From Lachnospiraceae bacterium JLR.KK008 (GTDB lineage: Bacteria > Bacillota > Clostridia > Lachnospirales > Lachnospiraceae), in assembly GCA_037015955.1 (NCBI GenBank), contig CP143548.1, forward strand, positions 2,660,001 to 2,724,000: a stretch of 64,000 bases of DNA, written 5' to 3'. The notes beneath the pieces were generated by a model. The model made no database searches. It saw nothing but the letters and a program-made list of their open reading frames with translations, and was not told where the DNA came from. Below, one piece after another: positions 44,900 to 53,575 of this stretch (the stretch's first letter is position 1; every line of letters begins with the position of its first letter). Made by a program: the position numbers and the translations under genes.

Positions 44900-45814
44900 T
44901 TATCTGTTGTCAAAATGGAAGTTATAAAAGGAAAAGTACGGCTTCATGCCAAGAGAATTCCACGTTCCCTGCACAATATAATTGTCAAACTGCGTACTCG
45001 CCGTAAAGCTCTTGCCGTTTTTATAGGCATAATTGATGAGCGAAGAGATCAACGTCCGGTAGCCTCCCAGTTTCCGGTGTACGGAAGAGATCGCCGAGAG
45101 CTGTCCCTCCACGACGTGCTCGTCTTCCCCGATCGTGCAAAAGCCGATTGGTTCTCCCTCATATTCGACTACAAAAATACGGTTATCCTCAAAGTTTTCA
45201 AAATAGCTCTCGATCCAGTTTTCATAGATCACTCCCGCTTTTTCATCGGTTACGGAAGAGATATGATACTGTCCCTGATAAGAGGCAAACGAAGAATACG
45301 TCATCTGCAAAAGCTGTTCTCTGTGCTCTTTCAGATAGGCACGCTCCGCAAAGAATACGCGGATTCCTTCCCGTCTCGGAATTTCCACTTCCCTGCCGCT
45401 CACGACCTGCTCGACCGTTCCCCCGCAGAAGATACCGCCTGACAGATATTTGTTAAAGCCTTTGAGCACATCTACGACATGCGCCGGCAGACGCAGATTA
45501 TAATACCCTTTGCACATCTGCATTTCCCGTTTCAGTGCCACGAACACTTTCTCCATGATCTGTTCCTGATGTTCGTTGTGCAGCGTATCGATCTTCGTAA
45601 AATAAAATCTCACCACATAAGCGTCAAAGCCATACAGCCCGGAGACCGGTATATTTTTGGAAATCTGGTAGCCCCACACTTCCCCGCCCTCCTCATATCT
45701 GTAATTGAGCTCTTCCTTCATTGACAGAATCTCTTCTCTGATGCCGCTGTAATCTCTGTTGACAAAACAATGACTCAGCTTGAAGATATTGTCCATATAT
45801 GATAATACTGGCAT
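44900..45814 (-). CDS. WecD-like GNAT acyltransferase
   Basis: The 304-residue protein has an N-terminal domain of about 140 residues without a name I can give, and a C-terminal GNAT domain (about 145-304). In the latter, NRIFVVEYEGEPIGFCTIGED is strand 4, then VEGQLSAISSVHRKLGGYRTL is the acyl-CoA loop, and the end WNSLGMKPYFSFYNFHFD resembles the LGF...yHyW end of WecD/RffC sugar N-acetyltransferases. Likely substrate: an amino group on a nucleotide sugar. Its start is 3 nt after the MaoC gene stop, so the acyl group might come from that enzyme. Confidence 0.7.
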   Translation of the reverse strand: MPVLSYMDNIFKLSHCFVNRDYSGIREEILSMKEELNYRYEEGGEVWGYQISKNIPVSGLYGFDAYVVRFYFTKIDTLHNEHQEQIMEKVFVALKREMQMCKGYYNLRLPAHVVDVLKGFNKYLSGGIFCGGTVEQVVSGREVEIPRREGIRVFFAERAYLKEHREQLLQMTYSSFASYQGQYHISSVTDEKAGVIYENWIESYFENFEDNRIFVVEYEGEPIGFCTIGEDEHVVEGQLSAISSVHRKLGGYRTLISSLINYAYKNGKSFTASTQFDNYIVQGTWNSLGMKPYFSFYNFHFDNR

Positions 45815-45817
45815 TTC

Positions 45818-46237
45818 TCATTCCTCCTTCGGTTTCACCAGAGCAGTTCCGGCAATGACCTGTTCTCCGTTTTGATTATAGCAGTTTGTAGACAGCACTG
45901 CACGCTTTTTTTCCGTCTGCAGCTGCGACACCACGATCTCCACCCGCACAACATCGCCGGCATAAACAGGCCGCAGAAACGTCAGCTCCTGTTTCATATA
46001 GATACAGCCCTCTCCCGGGAGCTCTGTGCCGATCATCGCAGAGATAAAACTGCCGGTCAGCATCCCATGAGCAATTCTCCTTCCGAATCTTGTCTTACTC
46101 GCGTAAGTTTCATCCAGATGAAGCGGATTGCTGTCCTGTGAGACTTCTGCAAACGCCGCCACGCTCTCCTGCGTCACAGGAAATTCCCGCTCTGCCTTCT
46201 GACCGACAGACAACTGTTTCATTGATAAACTCTGCAT
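45818..46237 (-). CDS. MaoC-like (R)-specific enoyl-CoA hydratase
   Basis: A 139-residue hot-dog protein with QDSNPLHLDE (D35, N37, P38, H40), the hydratase motif of PhaJ/MaoC enzymes, and FGRRIAHGMLTGSFIS after it. These make (R)-3-hydroxyacyl-CoA from trans-2-enoyl-CoA. The length matches single-domain PhaJ. The motif's usual Gly before Asp is Gln. It is unexpected in a polysaccharide locus and lies between a GtrII-like gene and a GNAT gene, with almost no gaps. A role in supplying a hydroxyacyl group for sugar N-acylation is inferred. GGGGAAG upstream supports the start. Confidence 0.85.
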   Translation of the reverse strand: MQSLSMKQLSVGQKAEREFPVTQESVAAFAEVSQDSNPLHLDETYASKTRFGRRIAHGMLTGSFISAMIGTELPGEGCIYMKQELTFLRPVYAGDVVRVEIVVSQLQTEKKRAVLSTNCYNQNGEQVIAGTALVKPKEE

Positions 46238-47911
46238 TTAGTATTCTTCCCCTTCACTGATTTTAACCACCATCACACCGTCGATCACCTGCACCGCGCT
46301 CTCTGCCGGAAAACTCTTCATCTGCGAGAATGCCGGATTTTTCTCCACGCGTTCGCGCTGCTCCTGTGTCGCCTCCTGCACCGGAAAATGCAGATACACT
46401 TCCAGATAATTCACAACCGCCTCCTCACTGTAGGAGGATCTCAGATAGGTGCCCGGCATATTTCTGATTGCCTCATATTCCGGAATCTCCACCTCATAAT
46501 TTTGATTGACAAGCGCCCGGCAGTTGACAAAATAGACCGGAATCTCCCTGTTCCACTCCGGCTGCTCTTCCATCCGGGCCACAATCCGGTTCAGCAGTGC
46601 GCCTGTCGTCTCTGTCATCGCCTCCATCCGGTGATAAGCCTGGTTGCTGATCACAAATCCCGACAGGACAGAAGCCGAAACCGCCAGCACCCCTGCCCAT
46701 TGTATCAGATTTTTCGCTTTAAATGACGCAAATGTCGTTTTCTCTCCTCTGCACACATCCAGCATCGCCAGAAGCAGCGCCCAGAGAAACATCATCGAAA
46801 ATATCATATACCGGTCAACGCCTGCGCCTACCCGGTCCGCCATCAGAAAAGGAGCCGCGTTGACACCGAGTGGCAGACAGCAAAAGAGAATCGTCAACAA
46901 AACATTGGAACAGCGGTCACTTCTTTTATTTCCGCAGTCCCCTGCCGCGTCCGCCGCGGTTCGCCTGACAGTTTCATCAGCCTCCGCACTCAGGCGCGCC
47001 GTCCGCAGCCTCGAAAACAGCAGCGCAAAAAACGCTGCGGCGCCCACCACGTTACATACAATCCGGTCTACAGTGTACGTATAAGCCGTCGTGAAGAAAT
47101 AAGACAGAAAATAACCATACGTATATACCAGTCCTTTGGCGATCCCTTTCGGCGTAAAGGACGTCATGTCATCCACCCCGTGATAATCGCTGAGAACCGC
47201 TCCCGTCACTTTGATCGCCAGCTGTAAGATCATATAATACAGGATAAATCCCGCCGCCAGCATCGCCACAGCCTTTATCGTCATCAGAAAGAACGAACGC
47301 CAGTCACAGGTTTCCCGGTAGGCTTTCAGAAAAAGCATCATATAGATCACACCGATCGTCGCCGACATATAAGGCTGATACGCGCCGAGAGACAGACACA
47401 GAAATAAAGCGCCCCAGAACATGCCGAACTTCCATTTGTAAAACGTATAGGCCGAGACAATGGACAATAACAGCGCCAGCGTGATCTCATCGCAGTTGAC
47501 CCCGAACGAAAGGACACAGGTCAGACCCGGAAAGGTGACAAATACAAGACCGAACAGCACGCCATACGCTCTTGAGCGGATCTCAAGCAGATCTACGATC
47601 AGCGCCGAAGCCAGCGACATGTAAAAGAGTGAAATCAGCGTGTTAAACACCGGCATACTGAAACTCGTAAACAGATTGGTGGCGATGGGCATAAACCAGC
47701 GTCCCAGTCCCACCGTATCCTCCTGTAAAAAAGGCATATAAGAAAAAATATTGCCCATCTCAAAATAATTAAAAAACTTATGGCTCATACAGTAAAAGTG
47801 GACAAGGATACCCGATAAGAAGGTAAGAGCAAACGTCCAGCGGACACTCGGCGCGATCCGTTTCATTTTTCCCCATATCCAGTCGATCGGATCTGATGTA
47901 ACAATAAACAT
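46238..47911 (-). CDS. GtrII-like membrane glucosyltransferase-domain protein
   Basis: The 557-residue protein has about ten to twelve hydrophobic segments and a soluble C-terminus ending in a predicted strand-rich region. TVGLGRWFMPIATNLFTSF follows the first helix and NTLISLFYMSL the next, aligned with the plus-strand paralogue at 41279. NCDEITLALLLS keeps the acidic loop. The two paralogues share the C-terminal order QVIDGVMVVKI / QIGDTVVIKI. It probably transfers a sugar from a polyprenyl carrier to the glycan outside the cell. AAAGGAG precedes the start. Confidence 0.76.
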   Translation of the reverse strand: MFIVTSDPIDWIWGKMKRIAPSVRWTFALTFLSGILVHFYCMSHKFFNYFEMGNIFSYMPFLQEDTVGLGRWFMPIATNLFTSFSMPVFNTLISLFYMSLASALIVDLLEIRSRAYGVLFGLVFVTFPGLTCVLSFGVNCDEITLALLLSIVSAYTFYKWKFGMFWGALFLCLSLGAYQPYMSATIGVIYMMLFLKAYRETCDWRSFFLMTIKAVAMLAAGFILYYMILQLAIKVTGAVLSDYHGVDDMTSFTPKGIAKGLVYTYGYFLSYFFTTAYTYTVDRIVCNVVGAAAFFALLFSRLRTARLSAEADETVRRTAADAAGDCGNKRSDRCSNVLLTILFCCLPLGVNAAPFLMADRVGAGVDRYMIFSMMFLWALLLAMLDVCRGEKTTFASFKAKNLIQWAGVLAVSASVLSGFVISNQAYHRMEAMTETTGALLNRIVARMEEQPEWNREIPVYFVNCRALVNQNYEVEIPEYEAIRNMPGTYLRSSYSEEAVVNYLEVYLHFPVQEATQEQRERVEKNPAFSQMKSFPAESAVQVIDGVMVVKISEGEEY

Positions 47912-47912
47912 G

Positions 47913-49436
47913 CTATTCTCCTTTTTCTATTATGTACACCTGCACTCTCACATCTTCAATGCAATGGATTCCCGCATCTGTGAAAAATACATTCCGGTCA
48001 GAGCAGTCCTCTTTGAAATGAAATTCGTCATTGTCAAGCGTATCAAAAAAATAAATACGGTTTTCGTCCGTCAGGTAAGAGAGAATCATGGCTTCATCTC
48101 TCGTATCTGTCAGATTGCCAAACATCTCCTTGAATAATTCTTCCGTCTGCTGCCTCCAGTAGTAGCAGACCTGCGTCTCCGGCATCGCATAACTGAGCGC
48201 AAGCCGTGTCTGTCCGAGATTGGCAAGAATCACGTCGCCTTCCCGTATCGTCCCCAAAAGGGCTTCTATCTGCTGCCAGCCCTCCCGACTCTCCCGCTCC
48301 ACTCTCATAAAATGTGTCAGATTCATCGTCGTCACACAGAGCAGAAACACGAGGACTCCGGTCTTCAGCAGAGGATTCTTCCGTTTGGAAATGGAAATGG
48401 CAAAGCCGAGCCAGAGTGTGCCCAGTCCAAAAAACAGATACCGCTGTACAAGTACTGGCTTCATACAGATGGAAGCCGCCACACCGACCGCAATGATAAA
48501 AAAGGGGACGCCCACCCCCGTGGTCGCACAAAACGCAGTCTCTCTGCCTGCTTCCCCACTGCACCGCCATAGCAGAACGATTGTACCTGCTAACAGTAAA
48601 AAGGTGAGAAACCCCAATATCGTTCCGCTGTGCCAGCGATACACCTTCGGATTGAATAAAAACTGGAAAAATGAAAACAGTGTGGAAAGAGAAATCTTCT
48701 CAATCCAATAGTCAGCCTTCACCGCACCCATCTGACGGCGGATAACCGGCAGCCATGGCAGATAGCCAATTACCGCGATCGCCGCGCTCAGCAGCCATTT
48801 TTTCAGACTTTTCCGCCGATACAGAAACAGATACAGACCGAGACTCAGATATAAAAACGCCGCGGCCACGCAGGAAAAATAATGCGTATAGGCTGCCAGC
48901 AGGCCAAACAGACCAAACCATACATACTGCCGCCATTCCTCCGCTCCCCGGATAATTTTACAAAGTGCCAGATAGGCAAGCACCAGAAAGCACATTCCCC
49001 AGCCATACATTCTGATCTCCACCGCATACCGCATCATCTGCGGCATCCCTGTCAGACATAAGAAGAAGATGCCAAAGGTACCCGGAAACTCCCTTCTGAT
49101 CCGAAACCAGGCTACGGCAGTCAGTAAAATCCATGGTATGACGGAAGCCAGCTTACCCGAGATCACCGGATTTATGGAAAAAAGATTTCCAATCGAAAGA
49201 ACCGTCTTCAGGATCCAATAATAAAGCGGCGGGTGTACGTCCTGTGCCGTATACCGCACAATGTCCGCATAACTTTTCTCCGCCAGTTTCATGGAAAACG
49301 TCTCGTCACCCAAAATAGCCGGATGAAGGGCCTCCAGAAAGATACAGAGCAGAAAAAAACACCCTGCGCCCACTGCGATTCCGTCAACAATCTTTAATAT
49401 CCGCTCGTACTTCCTGTAATCTTTCGTATGATTCAT
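47913..49436 (-). CDS. GT-C membrane glycosyltransferase (PMT_2-like)
   Basis: I take ATG 49436 (GGGGAT six bases upstream); the frame reaches 49496. The 507-residue protein has about thirteen helices and the loop HPAILGDETFSMKLAEKSYAD followed by QDVHPPLYYWILK, paralogous to the gene at 23753. RYAVEIRMYGWGM and the later MKPVLVQRYLFFGLG are also shared in outline with that protein. It overlaps the WbqC gene by 53 nt. A polyprenyl-phosphate sugar is the expected donor. Confidence 0.75.
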   Translation of the reverse strand: MNHTKDYRKYERILKIVDGIAVGAGCFFLLCIFLEALHPAILGDETFSMKLAEKSYADIVRYTAQDVHPPLYYWILKTVLSIGNLFSINPVISGKLASVIPWILLTAVAWFRIRREFPGTFGIFFLCLTGMPQMMRYAVEIRMYGWGMCFLVLAYLALCKIIRGAEEWRQYVWFGLFGLLAAYTHYFSCVAAAFLYLSLGLYLFLYRRKSLKKWLLSAAIAVIGYLPWLPVIRRQMGAVKADYWIEKISLSTLFSFFQFLFNPKVYRWHSGTILGFLTFLLLAGTIVLLWRCSGEAGRETAFCATTGVGVPFFIIAVGVAASICMKPVLVQRYLFFGLGTLWLGFAISISKRKNPLLKTGVLVFLLCVTTMNLTHFMRVERESREGWQQIEALLGTIREGDVILANLGQTRLALSYAMPETQVCYYWRQQTEELFKEMFGNLTDTRDEAMILSYLTDENRIYFFDTLDNDEFHFKEDCSDRNVFFTDAGIHCIEDVRVQVYIIEKGE

Positions 49437-50145
49437 CAGATGATCCCCGTAGTATCTTTCTCGATCTCTCAATTCCGCAGTTAAACAACAGATCAATGCT
49501 GCTCAGATATGGAATAAATGTCCCGAACTGCTGTGGATAGACCGGATGCCGGAAGTCCTGCCACAAAACCCGTATTCCAGCCTGCTCATAGACAGCCGGA
49601 TCATAATAGTCCGCCGCCCCTGTACCGGACAGATACGTCTTCGCCCCCAGCTTATTCATAATATCCACGATCATCTCATTGTTCTTCCCCTGCGGCTGCA
49701 AATCGGAAGAAAACACAATGTCGACCGTAATATCAAACAACTCCAGAAGCATTTTAATCGAGGCAAAACTGAAGTCCCAGAAATAAACATAATCTTCTCC
49801 ATACAGTTTTTCGACATAGGGCATGATCTCTTTATAGTATGCCGCTTTCCGGTAGTTCTGATGAAGCAGACCAAGATTATTTTTCTGCCATTTTCCATCA
49901 TCCAGCAGGAGAATCTCTTTGATCGGCGTCTCTCTCGGCGCTTTCTTTACGCAGACCGTGATCCACTGCTCCCCCTTCTCCGTCTTGATCTTATCCCGGT
50001 TCATCCAGCTGCGGCTTGTGCCGTTTACATACTGCGCCGTCTCCAGCACGACATACGTATCCGCATGGAGCAGCCTGTCAAAAAACCCCAGATACGGCAT
50101 AAAATCCGGCTGATGAATGACGACTGTCTTCTCTTCCTCTCTCAT
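49384..50145 (-). CDS. wbqC: WbqC-like family protein
   Basis: The 253-residue protein matches the WbqC family of O-antigen and capsule loci: VVIHQPDFMPYLGFFDRLLHAD at the start, then QYVNGTSRSWMNRDKI, TYLSGTGAADYYDP and FRHPVYPQQFGTFIPYLSSIDLLFNCG toward the end. The biochemical activity of the family is not established as far as I know. It frequently accompanies rare amino sugars. Here it ends a nonulosonate block, 75 nt from the SpsG-like gene, with AAGGAG before the start. No membrane segments. Confidence 0.85.
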   Translation of the reverse strand: MREEEKTVVIHQPDFMPYLGFFDRLLHADTYVVLETAQYVNGTSRSWMNRDKIKTEKGEQWITVCVKKAPRETPIKEILLLDDGKWQKNNLGLLHQNYRKAAYYKEIMPYVEKLYGEDYVYFWDFSFASIKMLLELFDITVDIVFSSDLQPQGKNNEMIVDIMNKLGAKTYLSGTGAADYYDPAVYEQAGIRVLWQDFRHPVYPQQFGTFIPYLSSIDLLFNCGIERSRKILRGSSDESYERLQEVRADIKDC

Positions 50146-50220
50146 GAAAACTCCTTTTTTGTCAGATTTTACAGGGACTTGCGAATCGCAATGACTGCAA
50201 ACGCTTCATGCACAGTTACC

Positions 50221-51192
50221 TTAAATTCCCATCCCGCCAATACCCATAATCCCGCAGATACGCGCTGCACCGGACAGGCTCACCGTCTCCATTCCCCGTC
50301 TGCTCATGGCGCCGATGTCTCTGATCTCTGTGATTCTCTCCAGGTCCATCTCTTTATAATAGCCCGCAAACAGCGCACAGCCCTGCCGCTCCAGATAGCG
50401 TCCGATCTGGATCTCATGAATCTCATTAGCCACGACCACACAGGGCAGCCCGGAGGCCGCCGCCTCCAGCGCCGTCACACCGCCTCCTGTGACGGCAAGA
50501 TCAAATTCCGCCAGAAAGCAAATGAGCGACGGCACGGCAGAGACGACCGTAAACCCGGTCCCCTCCGCTGCTCTCCTGACTTCGCTCTCAATCACGGCGT
50601 CCGGCCCCAGAAGAATCGTGATTTTTTTATGTAATTCTTTATGCCGGCGGAAAAATTCCATCACGCGCAGTGTCACTCCGTATGTGTCACTTCCGCCCAG
50701 CGTTACCAGTATATTTTCTACTTTACTTCTCTCTCGGCGGTATGTCTCAATCTGTGGATTGAGAATCAGGTAGTCGCACCCCGCATATACTTTCCTGCCC
50801 GGCACCCGTTCCACATCTTCAAAGATCAGACTGGCAAAATTTCCATCTGCCAGGGCCGCCCCCTCCCCCATATCATCGATCGTATACAGGGGAATCCCGG
50901 TGTCTGTCACATGCCTGGCCGTCACATAAGACGTATCCAGCCTGTCATTCAGCCAGACTGTGATCTGATACTCTCTGATCAGAGCGCCTTCCCAGTCGCT
51001 TGTCAGGTCACGCAGGTCTGCGGTCACCGCCGCGATACACCACTGCTCCAGAATACGCAGCGCCCCCGCATCCTCATTGACGATGAGCACATACGGTTCC
51101 TGCAGATGCTCCAGCATATGAATCAGATTGAGGGCACGGAACAGATGCCCCATCCCTCTCTGATGAGAACATTCTACGCATATTGCGAGCAT
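50221..51192 (-). CDS. spsG: SpsG/PseG-like GT-B protein (UDP-sugar hydrolase or transferase)
   Basis: The 323-residue protein has the CSHQRGMGHLFRALNL loop (G-x-GH-x-x-R) and a C-terminal NILVTLGGSDTYGVT, then DLAVTGGGVTALEAAASGLP motif, as in PseG (which hydrolyses a UDP-diacetamido-sugar in pseudaminate synthesis) and the Bacillus spore-coat protein SpsG. Overlap of 19 nt with the SpsF-like gene and proximity to SpsE/NeuB repeat the spsEFG order of Bacillus. It could free the 6-carbon sugar used by the NeuB-type synthase. A transferase role cannot be excluded. Confidence 0.8.
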   Translation of the reverse strand: MLAICVECSHQRGMGHLFRALNLIHMLEHLQEPYVLIVNEDAGALRILEQWCIAAVTADLRDLTSDWEGALIREYQITVWLNDRLDTSYVTARHVTDTGIPLYTIDDMGEGAALADGNFASLIFEDVERVPGRKVYAGCDYLILNPQIETYRRERSKVENILVTLGGSDTYGVTLRVMEFFRRHKELHKKITILLGPDAVIESEVRRAAEGTGFTVVSAVPSLICFLAEFDLAVTGGGVTALEAAASGLPCVVVANEIHEIQIGRYLERQGCALFAGYYKEMDLERITEIRDIGAMSRRGMETVSLSGAARICGIMGIGGMGI

Positions 51193-51848
51193 AAAGCGAT
51201 CGCCTCCTCCGTCGTCGCCAGACCGGTCTTACTGTGGGACGCGATATAACAGGCTTTCTCATAGTCCTCCTGCGTATCTACCGTCAGCCTGACCTGCGGC
51301 GCATTTTTCTCCGGCGCCACCTGCAGTGTCCCTGTCTTAAATTTGTCCATATTCTCTAAAATATATTCGTCCACATGCTCGAAGTGATGGGGCATACTTG
51401 CCTTTTCCATATCTTCCTCAAGCGCCGCGAAGCTGAATATCTCCGCTCCCACACCGATCGGAAGCTGCGAAAACGATTCCGTAAACCCATTGTCACACTG
51501 TTTGTGATAAGCAATCAGCCTGTCCACTTCCTCCACATCCACAAAGGGATTGTCCGCTGTCAGACGCACGATATGGTCAAATCCCTGCTCTCTGGCGCAG
51601 TTGTAGTAGCGGCTGAGCACATTCGACTCACTGCCCCGGAAACAGAGCACATCCTTTTCCCGGCAAAACTGTTCCACCCGGTCATCACCCGTCAGCGTAC
51701 TTGTGGCAATGACAATCACTGCATCCTCTTTCAGCGATTTCAGCCTGTCTATGATATGATCGAGCAGCGTCCGGTCATGAATGACTTTTAAAATCTTTCC
51801 CGGAAGTCTCGTCGACCCGGTTCTTGCCTGTATTATGATTCCTGTCAT
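51174..51848 (-). CDS. spsF: SpsF-like cytidylyltransferase family protein
   Basis: A 224-residue protein: IIIQARTGSTRLPGKIL is the nucleotide-binding start of the CMP-sialate/CMP-Kdo synthetase superfamily in its SpsF form, and RLTADNPFVDVEEVDRL matches the later Asp-containing motif. In this block it should activate the nonulosonic acid with CTP, although the activity of SpsF proteins has been little studied. AAGGAGG precedes the start and the PIG-L gene lies 43 nt upstream. Confidence 0.84.
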   Translation of the reverse strand: MTGIIIQARTGSTRLPGKILKVIHDRTLLDHIIDRLKSLKEDAVIVIATSTLTGDDRVEQFCREKDVLCFRGSESNVLSRYYNCAREQGFDHIVRLTADNPFVDVEEVDRLIAYHKQCDNGFTESFSQLPIGVGAEIFSFAALEEDMEKASMPHHFEHVDEYILENMDKFKTGTLQVAPEKNAPQVRLTVDTQEDYEKACYIASHSKTGLATTEEAIALCSQYA

Positions 51849-51891
51849 GGTTCCTCCTTCTGTGATGATCGTCTGTCAGCGGTCCTGACGT

Positions 51892-52518
51892 CTACGCGAG
51901 CCATTTGGCACAGCGGAATCCTTCCGCCAGTTTCACGCCGCAGACATAACCATGATTCTCGGCCTCTTTTCTGAAATAATTGATCCACGTGTCTCCAACC
52001 CGCTCGTACTCCGACCGGTGCGCCCGGATCACCGCCTCTTTCGTCTCCCACGTATCACTGATGTCACTGTAAAAGTTCGGCGTAAACCGCACGTCGGACT
52101 GATACCAGTTGCTGTGATAGGTTAGAATCCTTGTCACATGCCGGCCCGCATGAAAGCTGGCTCTTGCGAGCGCCGCGTGATCGTGATGCACGTCCTCCCT
52201 GTCATGCGTATAGATCAGATCGATTTTTTCCTGTTCGATCAGTTTTACAAGCTGTGCATTGAGATTATCCTCAAACTCCAGCTTCAGCGTCTCAAATCCG
52301 CCGCAGATCAGTTTGCCGCCGATCAGCGCCGCCGCTGCCGCACCCTCGGCCATCGCCGCTTCATCGCTGCGCACCGTCACCTGATCCGGACTGACAAAGC
52401 CGGAAGTTGTCGCCACATAAATAATTACCTTGTCCCCTCTGTCCACATGCTTTTTCAGACTGCCGCTGCAGCCAAGCTCAATATCGTCAAAATGTGCCCC
52501 GATCGCTAATACATTCAT
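51892..52518 (-). CDS. PIG-L (LmbE) family deacetylase
   Basis: The 208-residue protein has AHFDDIELGCSGSL (H9, D11, D12) and YTHDREDVHHDHAAL near residue 110, the zinc-binding and catalytic motifs of PIG-L deacetylases, which act on GlcNAc-type groups in glycolipids and sugar intermediates. It lies between NeuB and SpsF, so an N-deacetylation of a sugar precursor or nonulosonate before re-acylation is plausible. The enzyme is cytoplasmic. No unusual features. Confidence 0.87.
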   Translation of the reverse strand: MNVLAIGAHFDDIELGCSGSLKKHVDRGDKVIIYVATTSGFVSPDQVTVRSDEAAMAEGAAAAALIGGKLICGGFETLKLEFEDNLNAQLVKLIEQEKIDLIYTHDREDVHHDHAALARASFHAGRHVTRILTYHSNWYQSDVRFTPNFYSDISDTWETKEAVIRAHRSEYERVGDTWINYFRKEAENHGYVCGVKLAEGFRCAKWLA

Positions 52519-52533
52519 CCTGCCGCCTCCTTG

Positions 52534-53544
52534 TTACGCCAAATCCTCCCATGTAAGAACATCCTCTTTCTCCAGATCACGGGCTGCCCGCCTGCCGATC
52601 ACCTGTTCCAGAAACTTCGGTGCAATGCCGTATCCCGGTCGTTTGATGTCCACCGCCTGTGGCCTGATCGGCTCACCGGCCCCGACATTTTCACAGAGCA
52701 CGATGCTCTTTCTGTTATTCCTTCTCGTCACCGCCTCCGCTTTCGCCGGCATCTTGATCCCGCTGCCCCGCATGACTTCAAACATACGCACAGCGTCCAC
52801 GATTGCCCGCATCTCCTGCGGATCTGCAGAGTGCATATGATCCGGCCCTTCGGCCTGTTTGTCACATGTAAAATGTTTTTCCAGCATCTTTGCCCCCATC
52901 GCCGCCGCACAGATGCAGGCCGTCGTTCCAAGCGTATGATCGGAATAGCCGACTGCGAGTCCCGGAAAAGCCTCCTGCAGCGTCCGGACTGCCCGCAGGT
53001 TCACGTCCTCCGGGTGCGTCGGATAAGCGGTGATCGCATGAAGTATTGTGATCCGGCTGTTTCCCTCCGCCAGCATCGCATCGACGGATTCTCTCACTTC
53101 CTCCAGCGTACACATACCGGTGGCGTAAATTATCGGCTTGCCAAGCCTGGCAATATAGCGCAGCAGCGGCAGATTCACCGCGTCGTCCGAGCCGATCTTG
53201 TAGGCGTCGCATCCGAGCCGCTCCAGCATGTCGACATCACTCTTATGAGACGGGGAAGAGAAGATGTCCAGTCCCCGTTCCCTGGCATAGGCAAACACCT
53301 TCCGGTGCAGCTCTTCTCCGACCGCATACTCGTCAAACAATTCATACTGCGAGGTGACGCCTGTGTTTTCCATATCAAAAACCGCTTTTTTGCTGGACAG
53401 AGTCTCCGCCCGGTAGCTTTGCAGCTTAACTGCATCGACGCCGCTCTCCTTTGCGGCATCGATCAGCGCCGCCGCCTGTTCATACGTCGTAAAATTACCG
53501 CCGATCTCCGCAATGATATAAATCTTATGTCTGTTCCAGTTCAT
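52534..53544 (-). CDS. spsE: NeuB/SpsE-like nonulosonic acid synthase
   Basis: I use ATG 53544, six bases after GGGAGG, over 53562. The 336-residue protein condenses an N-acylated 6-carbon sugar with phosphoenolpyruvate to a nine-carbon acid. Visible signs: YIIAEIGGNF at the start, AVKLQSYRAETL, DIFSSPSHKSDVDML, then YKIGSDD, GYSDHTLG and KMLEKHFTCDK with metal and substrate residues, and the C-terminal SAF antifreeze-like domain (about 280-336, with GAGEPI and GYGI). The family covers sialate, legionaminate and pseudaminate synthases; which one cannot be read off. Cofactor Mn2+ expected. Confidence 0.9.
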   Translation of the reverse strand: MNWNRHKIYIIAEIGGNFTTYEQAAALIDAAKESGVDAVKLQSYRAETLSSKKAVFDMENTGVTSQYELFDEYAVGEELHRKVFAYARERGLDIFSSPSHKSDVDMLERLGCDAYKIGSDDAVNLPLLRYIARLGKPIIYATGMCTLEEVRESVDAMLAEGNSRITILHAITAYPTHPEDVNLRAVRTLQEAFPGLAVGYSDHTLGTTACICAAAMGAKMLEKHFTCDKQAEGPDHMHSADPQEMRAIVDAVRMFEVMRGSGIKMPAKAEAVTRRNNRKSIVLCENVGAGEPIRPQAVDIKRPGYGIAPKFLEQVIGRRAARDLEKEDVLTWEDLA

Positions 53545-53575
53545 GTCCGCCCTCCCTGCCATTATGACACATATG

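Noticed and set aside
50179-50191. Small palindrome TTGCGAATCGCAA before WbqC
   Set aside because: Only six-base arms around one base, no T-run and no promoter context; likely chance.
49546-50634. A 362-codon plus-strand frame
   Set aside because: Antisense to WbqC and SpsG, both well supported. Composition is Arg/His/Leu rich, typical of a shadow frame.
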